Counted from the first letter of the stretch, positions 11,823 through 25,702 are shown. The stretch: 64,000 nt of DNA from Linum tenue (GCA_946122785.1 CAMGYJ010000005.1:78424547-78488546); one strand, 5' to 3'. The notes: generated by a model from the letters alone, not told the origin. Translations and numbers: made by a program.

Positions 11823-13054
11823 ATTGCATGGTAGCAATACATTCCAGAGAATATGAGATGTGGTGCTACAGAAACAATGACAGGGCATTTGTGCTGAGTC
11901 TCACCGTAATACAAGTACCCTGCACCCTAGCAAGATGGTGTGGTTACTAATTATATTCCATCTACAGGATTCTGAGAAATTTCCTTCTCTGTATAGACAA
12001 TCTTTCAAGTCCTTTCAGAGACGAAATGCCACAGATGACCTCATGCATGTTAAATAATTATTCAGATAAACTACTGTACTGGCAGCTTCCCATTTCTCAT
12101 GAGTCCTTACCATCTCGCAACAATTCTAGTCTAACTCAATGACCAGTATGTCCACTTCCACTAAACTTAACCATTTCATGCTGATCCCAATCTAGTACAC
12201 CCTCGACGATTCATTTTCACATCTGCAATCATTAGCAAATGCTGTAATCTATTGTTTACATACTCAACAACCTTGGGTATGATATGCAAATAGCCAAGAC
12301 TAGTAACAATCATCAAATTAAACGAAAACACCAATCGTAAAGCCCAACAGACAAATGGGTAACTATTCACAGTCAACTGGTCTGGTTTCACAAAGCAAAC
12401 AGATTATGATACTATTAGATAAGAGAATACAGGATTTTATGCTAATTCACTATTACCTCCACCCAAGAAATCAAACAAGCCGCAAGACAGCAAGATTAAT
12501 CATAGGAAAGGGAAGTATGAAATCGAGGTACGCACCAAGTATAGCATGCCAGTGAACCACTAGAACAATGTATACCATGAATGAGGATATTCGAATAAAT
12601 ACTCCTCTGGTCCCAACATTTCCAACTTCTGCAACCAGAGGGCCAAAATGTGACCTATACTACCCATCCCACCCAGCAGTTCCCATTTCCCCGACATCGC
12701 TGAATAAAAATTATGAAAAAGAGAGTGATATCGGGTAGCTCCCTATTCCCATAATTAAAAAGGCAGTTGTTTTTTCAAGACAATTCAGAAGAAAAGAATG
12801 AATTATCTTTGATATTAAAGCCTACAATGGCCACAAGCCTACGCCAGAATGCAGATAACCAATAGGTTAAGTTATTATATTTATGCTAGTTCCAATTTCG
12901 TACAAATAAAGAAGGCATATCGTTTCAAATTATACCAGAACTCGGAGACAATTTCTTCCCAGAGAGGGCCAATTCATAGGACACTACTTTATGTACATTT
13001 TTGAACTATCACCAACTCTATATGTACAACATGTCACTTGCAAGCCTTATTTAT
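11823..13054. other. Convergent intergenic region between LAMP1-like gene and VPS15
   Basis: Holds the 3' ends of two converging genes (plus-strand LAMP1-like, minus-strand VPS15). AT-rich, no other gene or repeat recognised. Confidence 0.6.
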
Positions 13055-16000
13055 TTACTTCCAAACCTTTATAGCTCCATCTCTACTACTTGAGATCAGA
13101 AGTCTTTGGTTCAACTTTACTGAGGCCAAAGCCAAGACAGAATCCCTATGGCAGCCGGCAGAGTCTGTAGCAGCTGCTGCTAGAACAGCCTTTGTAGTCA
13201 ACTTTACTGTTGAAGGTCGTCTTCTAATTTCCTGCTTAAAAGAAAAGAAGACAATGCTTAACAATAAGAGTACCCCCACCAAAGCTCGCAAATAGTCAAG
13301 CAATCAAGTAACATTTATGTAGGAGCAAGAGCTCTGCCCTATTTAGAAGACTTGAAAGGAAGACAAATGCGTGCATAACAGATAGATAACCAAATATACT
13401 GTGAACAAAAAAATCTCCAGGATAGCTATAACTGATAGTAGATGAGCCATCAAAGAAAGTAGATGAGCTGATGAGGATGCTAACTTTAAGCAGGTTTTAG
13501 CAAGAAAGCCAATTTGGTGTGGAACAATTGCATCACCTGTATGGAGCTCCAGCACTTTCCCAGGTGTAAAGCGGGTTTACAAAATCCAACTAACTAAGCA
13601 CATGATACAAGAAAGGATTATAGCCAAACCAACGAGCTTGAATATAGATAACAAACCTGGACAACTTGCACCCCGGAACATGACCTCTCCTCGAATAAAT
13701 TCTCATTACCAGTTCCATTTAAATTTGGTCCAGATATGCAATAACTTTTCTCTGGGCTGTCAAGTGGTGGACCAAATTGAGTAAATACAACTACAGGTAT
13801 GACAGAACACGAATGGAAACAGGAACAAACAAGCTAGACATAATCCAATACTTACCTGCAATGATCCCATCTACGTATCCTCAAATCAGTACTCCCAGTC
13901 AGCAAATCACCACCAGGTAAAGGAAGCATCGCCCGGATGCCGGGAAGGCGAGGAGGAGGTTCATTCAGCTCATCAACCCGATATTTCGGATTGATATTAC
14001 GCCTGTCTGATTTAGAAATTGCCTTATTCGAAGGCCTGGTTAATGCTGACGGTACATCAGAAGTTTCAGGATCACCCTCGTAATTTGCCATTCTAAATAC
14101 CTGAAACACAGTTAAATCATGTAAAAAATAGAACTCAGATTAATAACACACCAAAAACATTGCATTAGAAAATAGCAAATCCAGATATTTTTTTACATGT
14201 AAGCATCATCTGATTTCCAACCTACCTAGTTTACAATTGTTTCTCATTGTAGAGGTCGCATCTCAAGACAAGAGAGAGAAGTGCAATAACTATAATTTCA
14301 TTACATTAGGAACTTCAGAAATAATAGATGGGAATAAACTGCTAAAATTGAAAAAGGCAAATGCTACACAGGGTTTCTGATTAGCAGCAGGGATAAATAA
14401 AGGAATTACATCCATGAGATCTTAATTTCACCAAATTGGAAACCACATTAACACCTTTTATATTCCATGTTTGCAGTTATGGTATCTCCATAAACCTTGG
14501 ACAACTTTATAACATGAATTTAAGATTTTGAAGTACCTGGTGACAACTCCCATTCTCAGCATTCCAAAGAGAAACTTCATTGCAACCAGCGGCAACATAA
14601 ATGAGTGGCCGTGCTGTAGAAGACACAGACACGTTTGGAGAAGGTATAAAAAGGCTCATCTTCTCCACAGGGCAAGCGAGAGAATAATGCCATGAGTTAA
14701 CAGGAACAAGGAACCTTAGATCCCAAAGAGTAAGGACACCCCTAGAAGATCCTGACACAAACCAATTCCCACAAGGCCCAGTTACCAGAGAAGACACGTA
14801 GCCTTCCTCTGGACCTGCTTTTAGAGACCACGCATTTGAATTCCCTCTAACATCCCACAGGTGGATGCCATAATTCCTAGTGCTGTACATAACCATCTGA
14901 CCATCACTGTTATCAGTGTAGTTTAAAAGGCTAAGAATGGCACCTTCCTGGGTGTCCTTCTTTTTTATATCAGCAATACCTGAGTACTTCTCAACAACAT
15001 TGCCCAGACCTCTGGATATGTGATCCACAGAAAATACATGAAGCATTCCATCACATGCTCCAACAACGACTTTAGCAGAGTTCCGAAGCATTACAGCAGA
15101 AAGAGCTCGGCTTCCCTCAAGGTGGTAACTTAACCTTGATCTGAATGAAATGTCCTTTTCCAACTTTCTTGTATCCCAAACCTTGACAGTTGAATCATCA
15201 GATGCACTCACAAAAAGACTATGATCATTTGAAATTGCAAGGTCGTTGACAGCAGAATGGTGTTCCTGCAGGTGTGCTACCAACACACCACGAGGTTTCC
15301 AACCAGAATCAGGGATTGATGTAGGCCGCACAAAAGATGGCAATCCTGTGATATCACTTTGAGCAGCAGTATCATCGGCTACAAAAGAACTCCCTTTAGT
15401 TGAGCTAGATAATCCAGCATCCCGAAATTTACCACTGACATAGGCTGTCTGATCACTTTCCCTACTTTCAGGTTCATGCACTACTCTATAGAACTGTTTG
15501 GAACCCCCACTAATACTGAATGAACTGGATAACAGCTTTGATGCATGAACAGAACTGGCCAAGTTCAAAGATTTGTTCAACGGATCCATCCACGGCATGT
15601 ATGATGAATTGATTTCCGAGGCACTAACTCGCAACGATGAATCAGAGGCTGCAGAAGGAAGTTTGACCTTTCTCCTGTCCATGCCGAAGCAATACACAGG
15701 AAAATCCTGAGATGACTTATCATGAATCAGACTATTGACACCGCTAACATGTGCTGACAAATAGCTGGAGGATTGCAGCTTCTCTGAGCATACATGATGG
15801 GGAATGTCAAGCACAGAAGAACTGTTGGTACTGCCCGAATGTCTCAGCCTCACCTCACCAATTTCTGCCTCATACAGGCCGTTCAGAGCGATTTTCTTAT
15901 CATCTTGATTCAGTTTTTTGTGCGCCCAACTTCCTGTCGAATTTATCTCTCCATCCTGCTGCTTAAACATCTCGGAATCCTTGCCTGGTTTTGATTGAGC

Positions 16001-19000
16001 AGATGAGTTATACCAAATTTTCCTTTGTCTTTCCAACATGTCTGAACTCCTGGCATTTTCCAAGATTTGATAAAATAGCTGTCGAGATACAGGAGGCTTC
16101 AAACATGAAAAGAGAGACTTCCCAGAAGCTAGAGAAGCTGGTTGCCTACGCAAGAAAGGACGAATAACTGGGGCAAGGAAAACATATGAATCTACAGCAC
16201 CTAAATTCTCACTGCTGGCTGCAATGAAGTTTACAACAGATCTTCTGACCCATTGGCTGGGATAACATAGCAATGGGAAGGCACGCTCGATCATTCCAAG
16301 CAGTACACGCTTCCGCAAGAAACCGCGTTTGCACAGAGTAGTTAGGCAATCTAATGCATTCACAATAACAGCCTCTGTTTGATCTGTTAAAGCTTGTTCA
16401 ATGTAAGGTAAGAGATATTCTTCAACACTTCGATGGCCTACAAAGAAGCACACATATACAATCTTGCCATAGAAAAGTGCCCTAAGTTGCTCGTCCCGAT
16501 CATTGAGAAAGGCAGGAAGGATTGGCAACAGAAAGTCATTACTCTGTCTTTGGCCAAAAAAGCAGCATAAGTAACCAATGTCCTGAAGTAGTGATCTCCT
16601 GATATTAGGAGTTTGCTTTGGTCCCATTACAAGTTCTTGAACAACCTCAGCAATAGATCTCCGCAGTTGGGCAAGCTCTGCATCATTATTTGCAGTCTGA
16701 AGCCTCCCAACAACCTCACTATTTGATGCCAATGACTTTTGAGGCAGGCTCATCTTATCAAGAACACCAGCTTCACTCAGGCTTATTGAATGAATCAGGA
16801 ACCCATAAGCAGTGAGTGCAAGCTTTGCTATATTGCTAGCATAACATATTCTAACACTTTCTTCAGGATCATCAGGAAGCATGGAAAGCATTGGAAGAAT
16901 ATATTCAGGAAAGATCTTGGCATCACTAGGAGGAAATTCTCGAACTAAAGGTAGGATGTCACACAAAGTCTCTAAAGCAGCACAACGGACAATTGCTGCT
17001 GGATCTGAAAGCATAGCAATTACATATGGTAGAACACGCTGCAATCGATCTTCATCGTCAATATACAATGATGATGACTTCAGTAGAAGTATGGCACCCC
17101 TTCTCAAATGGGGTAACTTGACATTGCGTATGCAGGAACAAAGAAGGGAAGCTATCAGAACCATGCCTTCACATCTCATACTCTCTTCAGGTAGAGGTGA
17201 AAAGGGCATCCCAAAGGTATCTGATTGACTGTCATACTCCGACATCAACGAATTCATATCATCAACTGTGATTTTCTTAAGAAACGGGTGGTCATTTTTC
17301 CTAAATGCATTCGAAATAGCCTGTAGAAGCTCACCGGGGGATTGTAGACCACATTGCTCGAGACCCTGGGAGAAACCAGAGTTCGTTTCACCAGTAGTAT
17401 TTACCTTTATGCTACAATCATTATTTTGGTCTACATCCCCAAGCAGGTTACTGATATCACCAAGAAGTTTGTAGTTGTCCTGAACTGAACCCTTCTCTGC
17501 CTTTTCCCCACCTGTTGACGGCCTTACGAGTCCCACATTTTGTTCTATCATCTCTTCCATAGATTTAGAGCTCATGCCATTTGCAGGCATGCTAAGCCCA
17601 CTCTGCATCGCCTCACTTATCCTGGGGCCCATCATTTGCTTAAGTATTTCATTGAAGACACTCTGGCACATTGCAACCTGAGGTAACAATGCAGAGCACA
17701 AATACACACGAGTGAGATGCACAAATTTCAGTGAGGAGATTGACTACTTCAATTGTATCCCGCAAAATTCAAATTTCTTACTCTCATATCAGAATGAAGC
17801 GGATTCCAACAGCAGTAGAAATTATGCAAGAATGGAGAGAAGTAACTCGGAAATACAACAGCTGCATAATTTTGCAAGTAGCTTTCAGCACAAAGGCGGG
17901 ACTCAGGTTCCAACTGAATCATATGAAGTACCATCTTGCGGATTCCAGCATCTGGGATCTGAAATCAAAGGACAATTATCATAAAGAACAGGCTTTGAAA
18001 CATGAATACAAACAAATATACACTCATTTAATCACATGCTGCCAACTGAGGAGTTTCAGAGTGGATATCATTCAAAGCTTCAAGTGACACCTTTAGACAG
18101 GATATAATCAAGGAAGCCAAACACTAAAGTTCTGAAGGAAAATAAGTAAATAACGAAGTAATGAATATGGATCTCAATGAGGAGCTTTGCATGATATCCA
18201 CTCTGAAAGAGAAAGCATACGACAGGAAGAAAACATTTAAGAGACTGAGAGAGAGAGAACCTTTTCAAGATGTTGGCTAGGATCATATTGTCCTCTGCGG
18301 TAAGCCAGAAGCTGAGAGAGTTCAAATAATTGCTGGCCTTCGAGGAAAAGCTCTGCAATTACACACCTAATAGTAATATAAAACATTACTTCAACAATCA
18401 GATACCTGATACGGAAATAGAAGGAACAAATTTCACTAATGATGTTGGGAGATTTGACAGTAAAACAGAAGACTAGAGACACTACAGAAGGACACTTCCA
18501 AATTCAATAGCTCCTAAAAGGAGAAATAAGAAATTTCACTGGACATAGATCTAACCTTTCTCTGCAATATTTTCTTTCGTTCTGTTCTCTTTTCTCCACA
18601 ACAAAGGCTAAACTATCATACACTTGCATTGTTCGCACCTCGCCTCTAACCAACCTATCATGAATCTGAGGATCTATTCAGGCTAAAGACCATTTAAATT
18701 AAATCATACTAACTCTTGCGAATAAACTAGTAACATAAAAAAATGAAAATTTTCCACCATATGCATGTTGTTTGCCTCCAGATGCAAATGGTCACTAGAA
18801 AAATCCTTTCACGTAACTAAACCCATAGTAGAGTTCATACTTTATAGCTTAGATCACTCACCCTACTGCAAATATGTCCATGGAAGGCCTTAATTGTGCA
18901 TCTTGAGCAACTTGCATCTCACCTCCATGCTCATAGAACCTCTGAAATTTCCAAAATGAGCACTCGCTTTATATAACTTTCAAAATCACAGCAGTATTTC

Positions 19001-21320
19001 AGATATTTGATGACACCCGACACTAATTAAAATTTAGAATACAATGATAACTTAAAGGAAAGATTTGACAAGGTGATTACATTTCTGGCACTAAAGCAAG
19101 GATAGGTTACTAATGAAGGCAAGAAGTTTGGTACCTGTATTTGGGATATACCGAATACCGTACTGAATTTATCACTATTTGGTATTACCGAATACTGTCT
19201 TATTTTTTAGGGATTGGGATTGGGATTCATTTTGGAGCGGTATTCGGGATTACGGGATTGGGATCGGTAAATACCGAAATACCAAGAAATACCAAAAATT
19301 AAAAATTAATGAAATATAACACACAACCTTTGGTCATTTCTCACTCTTTCACAACTTAGAAGCTCCTATCCAACTCAATTTTGACTTTACAGTTTAAGTC
19401 ACTCTCGTCTCTCACCTAATCTCTTATTATTTTCATAACACCAAAACACAAACACTAGTATTAGTCGTCTCTCAACCTCTAATTTGTCAAATTAAAGATT
19501 ACTAATGACAAGAATTTGATATGTTACATTTTCTCCATTCTCTTTATCCATATTCTAGCTCTAGGCAAATTCAAGACTCTTTGCTTAGTCTCTTTGCCCC
19601 AAATTAAACAAACAAATCTAATCTATATATTTAATTATTAATTTCAAAGATAATTAAATTCGTTTAGATAATACCGATTGGGATACCGAAGTACCGATTG
19701 GGATACCGAAATATTTAGAGATTGGGATTGGGATGCCGAAATTATTTAGGGATTGAGATTGATTTTAGGATGTAATTCGGTATTCGGGATTTCGGAATTT
19801 GGTATTGGGATACCGATACCGTACCGATTTTCACCCAAATGAAGACCATTCTATAAATCAGGAAAGGTGTATGAATTTGTGGAGGTAACTGAAATCAACA
19901 TGGACAAAGAAAAGGAAAAACATAGAAATAAAAATTCACCTCGGGTGCAAGATAGCAGAGCCTTCGTCCACCCGTATCAAAAAAGAACGAGAAATCAGAT
20001 GGGTCGTCATACGGAATGTAAGTTGGCTTGAAAGATGCAAAATCAGCAAGGTACAGCCAATTCCATGAAGTCACCAACACATTCTCACATTTGATATCAC
20101 CTGTGCACGTAGAGATGGGGATAAATTACAAACCCAGCTACTTCCCGACAATCTGGTTTCAATTTTCAAATTCTACACTCACCATGACATATACCCTTTT
20201 CATGGCACTGTTTTACAGCCAGAAGTAACTGCACAGCCAGAGAAGCACCAATTCATTACATCAGGAAAATTACTCATCGGACATATATCCTCCACCAATC
20301 CAACAAAAACAAAGAGATATACAACACCTGAAATGCCAACCATTTTTTCTCCACAAGACTGAGGAATGGCCGAGTACTGAGTCGATCATGCAGATTGTTG
20401 AAGAAACATTGTCTTAGAAGATAAGCTGCCTTGTCCGTTTCTTGCCAAAACTGTTAAGGAAGCAACATGTTCAGATGGATTGCAGTGAACAAAAACTCTA
20501 ATAAGTTTTAACATTCTGTTGTTGTATCAATAAACCGCAACTTGCAACAACGCTTTCACCATCTCCTGTGTATATGACTACATAGACAAGCAGGGTCAAT
20601 GGCATATCCCAGCCGTAGTAAATCACGCAGTTGTCTTTCTTACAGAGCAAGGATATTAATCGAACATAAACTAGCTTCCCTCGACTTATTCATGAGCTGA
20701 GATATTTCTTAAGAAATTAACCATTTTTCCCTTCTACTAAGATTCCAGTTCTTCAATCTTCTCAATTCGAAGTGTTCTATTAAATATGGAAATGAGCCCT
20801 CCATTTTACAGGTAACCCCCTGTACTGCAGAACCGAAATAGTGATAATTCCGAAAAAAAGCATCCACACACTTCCAAAAGCATAGGACGAGCTAACCCAA
20901 TCAAAACCCTACTCCAAATGCTACAACAACCACATATTGAAATTGGACTACTGACTAAGAACTCCAAAATGCGAAGTAATTAAGCATTTCCCTAATGAAC
21001 CAAATCAAGGAGGTAGGGGGTAGCAGTGTGAGAATAAAGCAAAGAACCTGGAAAGGCCAGACGTGAGGATGATCGAGGGAGCGGAAGGTTTCCTTGATGA
21101 AGGCGAGGCGGCGCTCGTACTCCCTCAGATCGATAGAGTCGCCGCGCTTGAAATAGACCTTGACGAGGACCAAGCCTTCGTCGTGCTTGCAGAGCACGGT
21201 CTTGAAGAAGCGGCCTCGGCCAAGGACTTCCTTGAGAACCAAATTATAGGAAGAAGGTAAATCGTGGAGGTAGTACTCGGAAGCGGAGACCTGCGTCGTG
21301 CGCGCGATCTTATTCCCCAT
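13055..21320 (-). CDS. VPS15: VPS15 (PIK3R4) regulatory protein kinase of class III PI3-kinase
   Basis: Eleven exons on the minus strand: 21048-21320, 20328-20450, 20183-20228, 19940-20100, 18862-18941, 18261-18366, 17782-17958, 14537-17677, 13856-14100, 13657-13756, 13055-13231. The sum is 1543 codons including the stop. Met1-Gly2 in [10 protein letters not shown] is an N-myristoylation signal. The kinase domain (about 25-315) has the catalytic loop HGDIKCEN (147-154, Asp149) and the divergent DFA (167-169) in place of DFG. HEAT repeats follow (about 450-900), then a C-terminal WD40 propeller from about 1120 (DDSTVKVWD) to the last residues [15 protein letters not shown]15 holds VPS34 and ATG6/Beclin on autophagosome and endosome membranes, making PI3P. 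The huge exon 8 (1047 codons) and tiny 3' exons are as expected for plant VPS15. Exon 10 (13657-13756) is the least conserved link, but its frame closes exactly. Confidence 0.97.
19119..19836. mobile_element. Non-autonomous hAT-like element in VPS15 intron 4
   Basis: A 718 bp block in the intron between exons 4 and 5, dense in TACCGA/TCGGTA and GGGATTGGGAT motifs at both ends (inverted subterminal repeats). The flanks TAATGAAG (19111-19118) and AAATGAAG (19837-19844) are a probable 8 bp target duplication with one mismatch. The interior is AT-rich and non-coding. Terminal inverted repeats proper are weak, so the ends may be off by a few bases. It does not touch the splice sites. Confidence 0.65.
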
Positions 21321-21706
21321 TCTGAAATTATAACTTTCTGCTTTGTCCTCCTCCCGGTGGGCTCACTTCTCGCCGGCGTTCACTCCACCGGCCGGAACTC
21401 GCATGGGGCGGGAGTCGTCCCGATTGCTCACTTCAGGGTTAGAGTGATAAACAAGAAGCGCCTCTCTCTGGCAAGCGAGTGGTGGAGAAAGAAGAAGAAT
21501 GTTGCCGAGCCATGAGAGGGAGGAAAGAACGCAGCGTCGAGCGAATGGTTTATGGTTGCGTGAAGTGCCGTTAGTGAGGCGGATGGTTTCGGAGCGGCTC
21601 GATGTTCGATCGGATAAAGATTCGTTAGATTAAGAAAAAGTTCTACTTCTACCGATAAAGAAAAAAGTAAAGATCATAACCAATCACACTAAATACATTT
21701 TTTTTA
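21321..21706. other. VPS15 5' leader and proximal promoter
   Basis: GC-rich sequence directly upstream of the VPS15 ATG (minus strand), with TC-rich stretches read in the gene's direction, grading into AT-rich DNA. No second gene seen. Confidence 0.6.
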
Positions 21707-23097
21707 GGGGTCCTTTGGATAAGTTATGAAGGGAATAGAATCGCGGATTGGCTCTCGAAGCACAGTCTCGTCTATCCCTTCGGTATGTACGAATTAATCG
21801 AGCCTCCAACGGGTTTAGATCGGATCCTTTTGGAAGATATGATAGGTATTAGCTTCCCGAGGATGGTAGCCTCTGGATAGCTAGTTTCTTTTTTCTGATG
21901 CATGTTGCCAGTTCTGCCTAGGGCCTGCGTGTGTGCAGTGCTACCTGTGGCTGAATTTGTTTTGTTGTATCTGAGTTCCCCTGGCTTGTAGCCTCCCTCT
22001 AATCAAAAAAAAAAAAAAAATGAAATGGGGTGTGGTATTTGTGCACAAACAACTCATTTTTAAGAAGTGTAGTATTTCAGAGTTATTTAAGATTGGAATG
22101 TGATATTTTAATTTTAATTGTCTTGTTTGGTTGAAAGGGTTATTTGTATATGGTATTTCATATAAAAAATCAAAATTACTTTCTCACCCTCCACTGCTCA
22201 CTAATAATCCTCTCCCCCTCCTCTTCTCCGGCAAAACAAACTGGCCGAGATAATCCTCAACCCCTCCTCTCTCCTCTTCTTATTCGGCAAAATCACAGAA
22301 ACGAGACCCATCTTCGTCGCCTCTTGTCTTCTAACATCAACCCTAATAAGAATTCCTCCTTTTGGTGAAGAAATTCCAAAGCAATCGCTGGCTAAATCAT
22401 ATCCCCCAATAATCAATCAATTGATTTCCAACATGCAAGAAACAATTAACCACCGCTACACCAAATGCTTTCTCACTAAGACAGGGCGGAGAGCAGAGGA
22501 GATTGAATCGGGCTAATTGGAATATGGAGCAAGGCAGCAGACCTTCCAACTCGACTCGTCCTCATCCTAGTACTCGACGACATCATCTTCATCAGTTTTG
22601 AAGCCCTCGAATTGCGAATTTCAGGAGGCGGACTGCGGGAGGAGAAACGAGAAGAGGGAGATCGATGATTCCCCCAGTTGTCGCCACTACACTCGCCTCC
22701 GTTCGCCGCCGCCGCTAGACTCGCCTCTGTTCTCCTCCGCAACATAGGATTGAGCCTACTCATTCTGATCCGCATAAAGAAAGGAACTCAAAGGTAGCAG
22801 AATAATTGATTTTGGCGGCGTCGATTTTGCTATGTTGTCATGGATGGATTCGAAGAAGAAGGAAGGAGAGAGGAAAGGGCAGAAAGGAGTGATATAATGG
22901 GTGAACGCGTTATTTCACAATAACACCACCACCCCAGTTATTTTCTTTAACGCGTTTATGCGTTATTTGCAAATAACCCGTCCCCAAATAACCCATCCCC
23001 ACATTATGGACCCAAACGCATTATTTCAGCTCAAATACCTCAAAATGAATTATTTGGGCACAAATACCTCATAGAAAAAATGCATCCAAACGACCCC
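21707..23097. mobile_element. PIF/Harbinger-like non-autonomous element
   Basis: Ends GGGGTCCTTTGGAT and, inverted, GGGGTCGTTTGGAT (one mismatch). Flanking trinucleotides are TTA (left) and GTA (right), compatible with a mutated TWA target duplication. Homology of the ends continues inward: GGTATTTGTGC and CTCATTTT after 22034 mirror the complement near 23060-23070. The copy on the left is split by a LINE tail (21722-22020). The interior 22200-22850 is CT-rich with no gene I could recognise; it might be captured DNA. Confidence 0.65.
21722..22020 (+). pseudogene. 5'-truncated LINE: RNase H tail plus poly-A
   Basis: The reading frame from about 21726 to the TAG at 21878 encodes EGNRIADWLSKHSLVYPFGM and continues to FPRMVASG, the typical end of the RNase H domain of plant L1 ORF2. 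It is followed by a ~125 bp 3' UTR and a poly-A tract ending at about 22020. This is a dead-on-arrival LINE copy. It lies inside the left terminal region of the Harbinger-like element, so it is the younger of the two. Confidence 0.8.
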
Positions 23098-24613
23098 GTA
23101 TTTTTTTAAACTACAAACATATAATCGCAGAGAAGAAAAAACTCTTCCCTCATTTAAAATTCCCTGCTCCATGAGCGTTTGTAGGAATGGTAGAATAGAG
23201 AGTGTCAATTTTTTTCTTTTTTCTCTGTGGAACGGGCCAACTTACCGTACACATGCAGATTTAAACGGGTCCAGGAGTGTCAATTTTTTTCTTTAAGTCC
23301 TTTTATTTCTCTGTGGTGGTAAAATATATATGAAAATGCAAAAACAATACTTCTTTTTATTAAAAAGAAAAAAAAAATAACAATAAACTAATGCATGGAT
23401 TCTATTGGGCTAACCGCTAATCATAAAATAAAAGAGTTGAATGGGCCTGACCTACACGAGATTTGCCCATCAAGTAAAACAAATGTACATCATGGGTTTG
23501 CCATTCTAAAACAAGCTATTTTCTCTAGCATAATATATATTATGCTATTATTTACATCTTAGTGGCTAAAATATAATGTATTTTAAAGTTATTCAATGGT
23601 TCAACCTCGACCAACCCAATTAGTCCAATTTCTATCATTTCAAATATATATTATGTAATTATTTGATATCATAATGATTAAATTATAGTGTATATTATAG
23701 GGAATCGTTTGGTATTTGTTAGTAAAAAACTAAACAGAAAGATCTATTTGGTTATTTTTAACATTAAAACGATCCTAAACATTTTCAGTTTCCTTTCGAA
23801 ATTCTATAGTTTTATTCCCGAATCAGTGATGTGCAAATGGCGAATTGCAGTCATCTCTTTTCTTTCATTATTTTTTTATTTTCAAATAGAAAGTTTAAAA
23901 GTAAAGAATAATTAGAGTTTGGCATGGGTCGGTCAAACAGGCTGAATTTCAAGTTTTGGCCCGTTTTGATCAAGTCTAATTTATAATCACATGGTTCCCT
24001 GGTACCCGATAAAAATCTCAATCCAAACCAGTTTGGCAGGTGAGTCCGTGTTTACCACCATTTTCTAGGGATACAGGAACGGTGGTTCCTATCCCAAATC
24101 GTGTTGTTCATTCTTGATTTCTTTAGATTTTATCATGGCTTGGCAAAAAACCAGAAAGCACAATGATGACAAGATGAAAGTTTTATAAAGCAAATTAATC
24201 GGCCAACGGGCCGAGTAAAAGCTAGCAACGATTATGAGATGCTCATTTCCCGAAAACCAGCGGGATAGGCGATTTTTTATTCGATTTTCTGGAATTCAGT
24301 TTCTATAAAACTTACTCCACCTCATCATATTACCATAAATAATATTGTTTCACAAGGTAACAGGAACTTGATTTTGGTTCATAAGGCTGATTTTGATTCG
24401 TTGCATCATTCATGTCTCTTTCCTACTAAAATTCACTATTTTTATCACGTGTTTCCCAAAAAAAAAACTATACAACAATAAGCTATACACCCTATTACAT
24501 TATCAAATTTCATACATCACCTACCTCCGACCAAATGGTCGGGGCCCACGCTAGTATCTATTAGAGTCGAGTATGAGTTAAATTTTGTGCAGTTTGTGAG
24601 ATTAATGAACCAG
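23098..24613. other. Intergenic AT-rich sequence
   Basis: No gene seen. AT-rich, with several short low-complexity runs. Possible older transposon debris but nothing I can delimit. Confidence 0.5.
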
Positions 24614-24623
24614 CTCAATTAGA

Positions 24624-24933
24624 GAGCACTTCTACTATGCTATAAAGTATTGGTGCTTTAATGTACAACTTAAAGTTGTACCATAACGTTAAATGTATAA
24701 GTTCAGGTTGTACCATAAAGCAATTTGTACAATTATGTTATGATACAACTTCACAACTTGAAGTTGTGCCATCACATAAAGCTACAAGTTCAAGTTGTAC
24801 CATAAAAGAATTTGTACAAAAAGTATAGGTACAATCTGAAGTTGTACCATCACGTTAAAGGTACAATTTCAAGTTAGTACCATAAAGACAAAAACCTATA
24901 GCACCAATGTTATATAGCATTGTAAAATTCCTC
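24624..24933. mobile_element. MULE-type MITE with palindromic ACAACTT/AAGTTGT repeats
   Basis: A 310 bp element with an exact 10 bp target duplication CTCAATTAGA (24614-24623 and 24934-24943). Its ends are imperfect inverted repeats of about 37 bp, both containing ATGCTATA and ATTGGTGCT. The interior repeats ACAACTTxAAGTTGT and TTGTACCATAA several times in both directions, so a single-stranded copy would fold strongly. The duplication length fits Mutator-like transposition. Confidence 0.75.
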
Positions 24934-24943
24934 CTCAATTAGA

Positions 24944-25459
24944 TGGTTTGTTGAGTTCAACTTGTGAACTCTCTTGTTTTGAGCTTATGAGATGTTTAAA
25001 CTTTGTATTTAGTGAGCCAACTCGAATACTAGCATATTAATTAGAAAATTGATCTATATCTTCGGAGTTTAGCTTGTGATTAATTCATAGATCCATTAAA
25101 TTGTATATTTCACATGTATGAGATTTTGAGTATATAAGCAAATGTATCTCATATATATGACATAAGATCAGTTAATCGCATGTATCATATATGATATATA
25201 AATAGTAGAGTTTAGTTTATAAATTATCATAGAGTTCAGCGAGCCGAACTCCTGATCTTAGTGACAAGTCAAGTAGGTTTTAATAACGACCTCGCTCGAA
25301 TTCAACTCGACTGAGCTCTTTATAAATGAGTCAAACTCGAGCTCGACTCGTTTATTAACCAGTCAAACCTGAACAAGGTAAAGAGCGACATGACTCAGCT
25401 CATTAACATCACTAGCTAGTTGCGTGTACCCAATCCGACCATGGTGTTCAATTTAAGGC
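24944..25459. other. Intergenic, GAGCTCG-rich transposon-like debris
   Basis: No gene. 25230-25400 is rich in ACTCGAGCTCG-type motifs common in degenerate plant DNA transposons, but I could not find both ends. Confidence 0.4.
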
Positions 25460-25702
25460 TAGTATTCGGTAAACCGGTATCGGTATTCGGGCATAAAATT
25501 TTCCATTCGGTAATACCAGAAATTTGGCGATAATTACCGACGGTAAACCGGTATACCACAATACCGAAACTAAAAAAAAAAGTAAAATGCAGCACAACGG
25601 ATTGGATTTGGGGGTAAACTAAACCCTAATCGACCTCACCAATTGCCTCCTCGCTGCACGCCGCGCTCGAGCTCGACCATCTCCTTTCTCCTCTGATTCT
25701 CT

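Noticed and set aside
16881..17228. Plus-strand frame inside VPS15 exon 8
   Set aside because: Reverse-strand shadow of the long VPS15 exon.
22144..22800. Short frames in the CT-rich interior of the Harbinger-like element
   Set aside because: Low complexity, no recognisable domain; kept only as a possible captured fragment.
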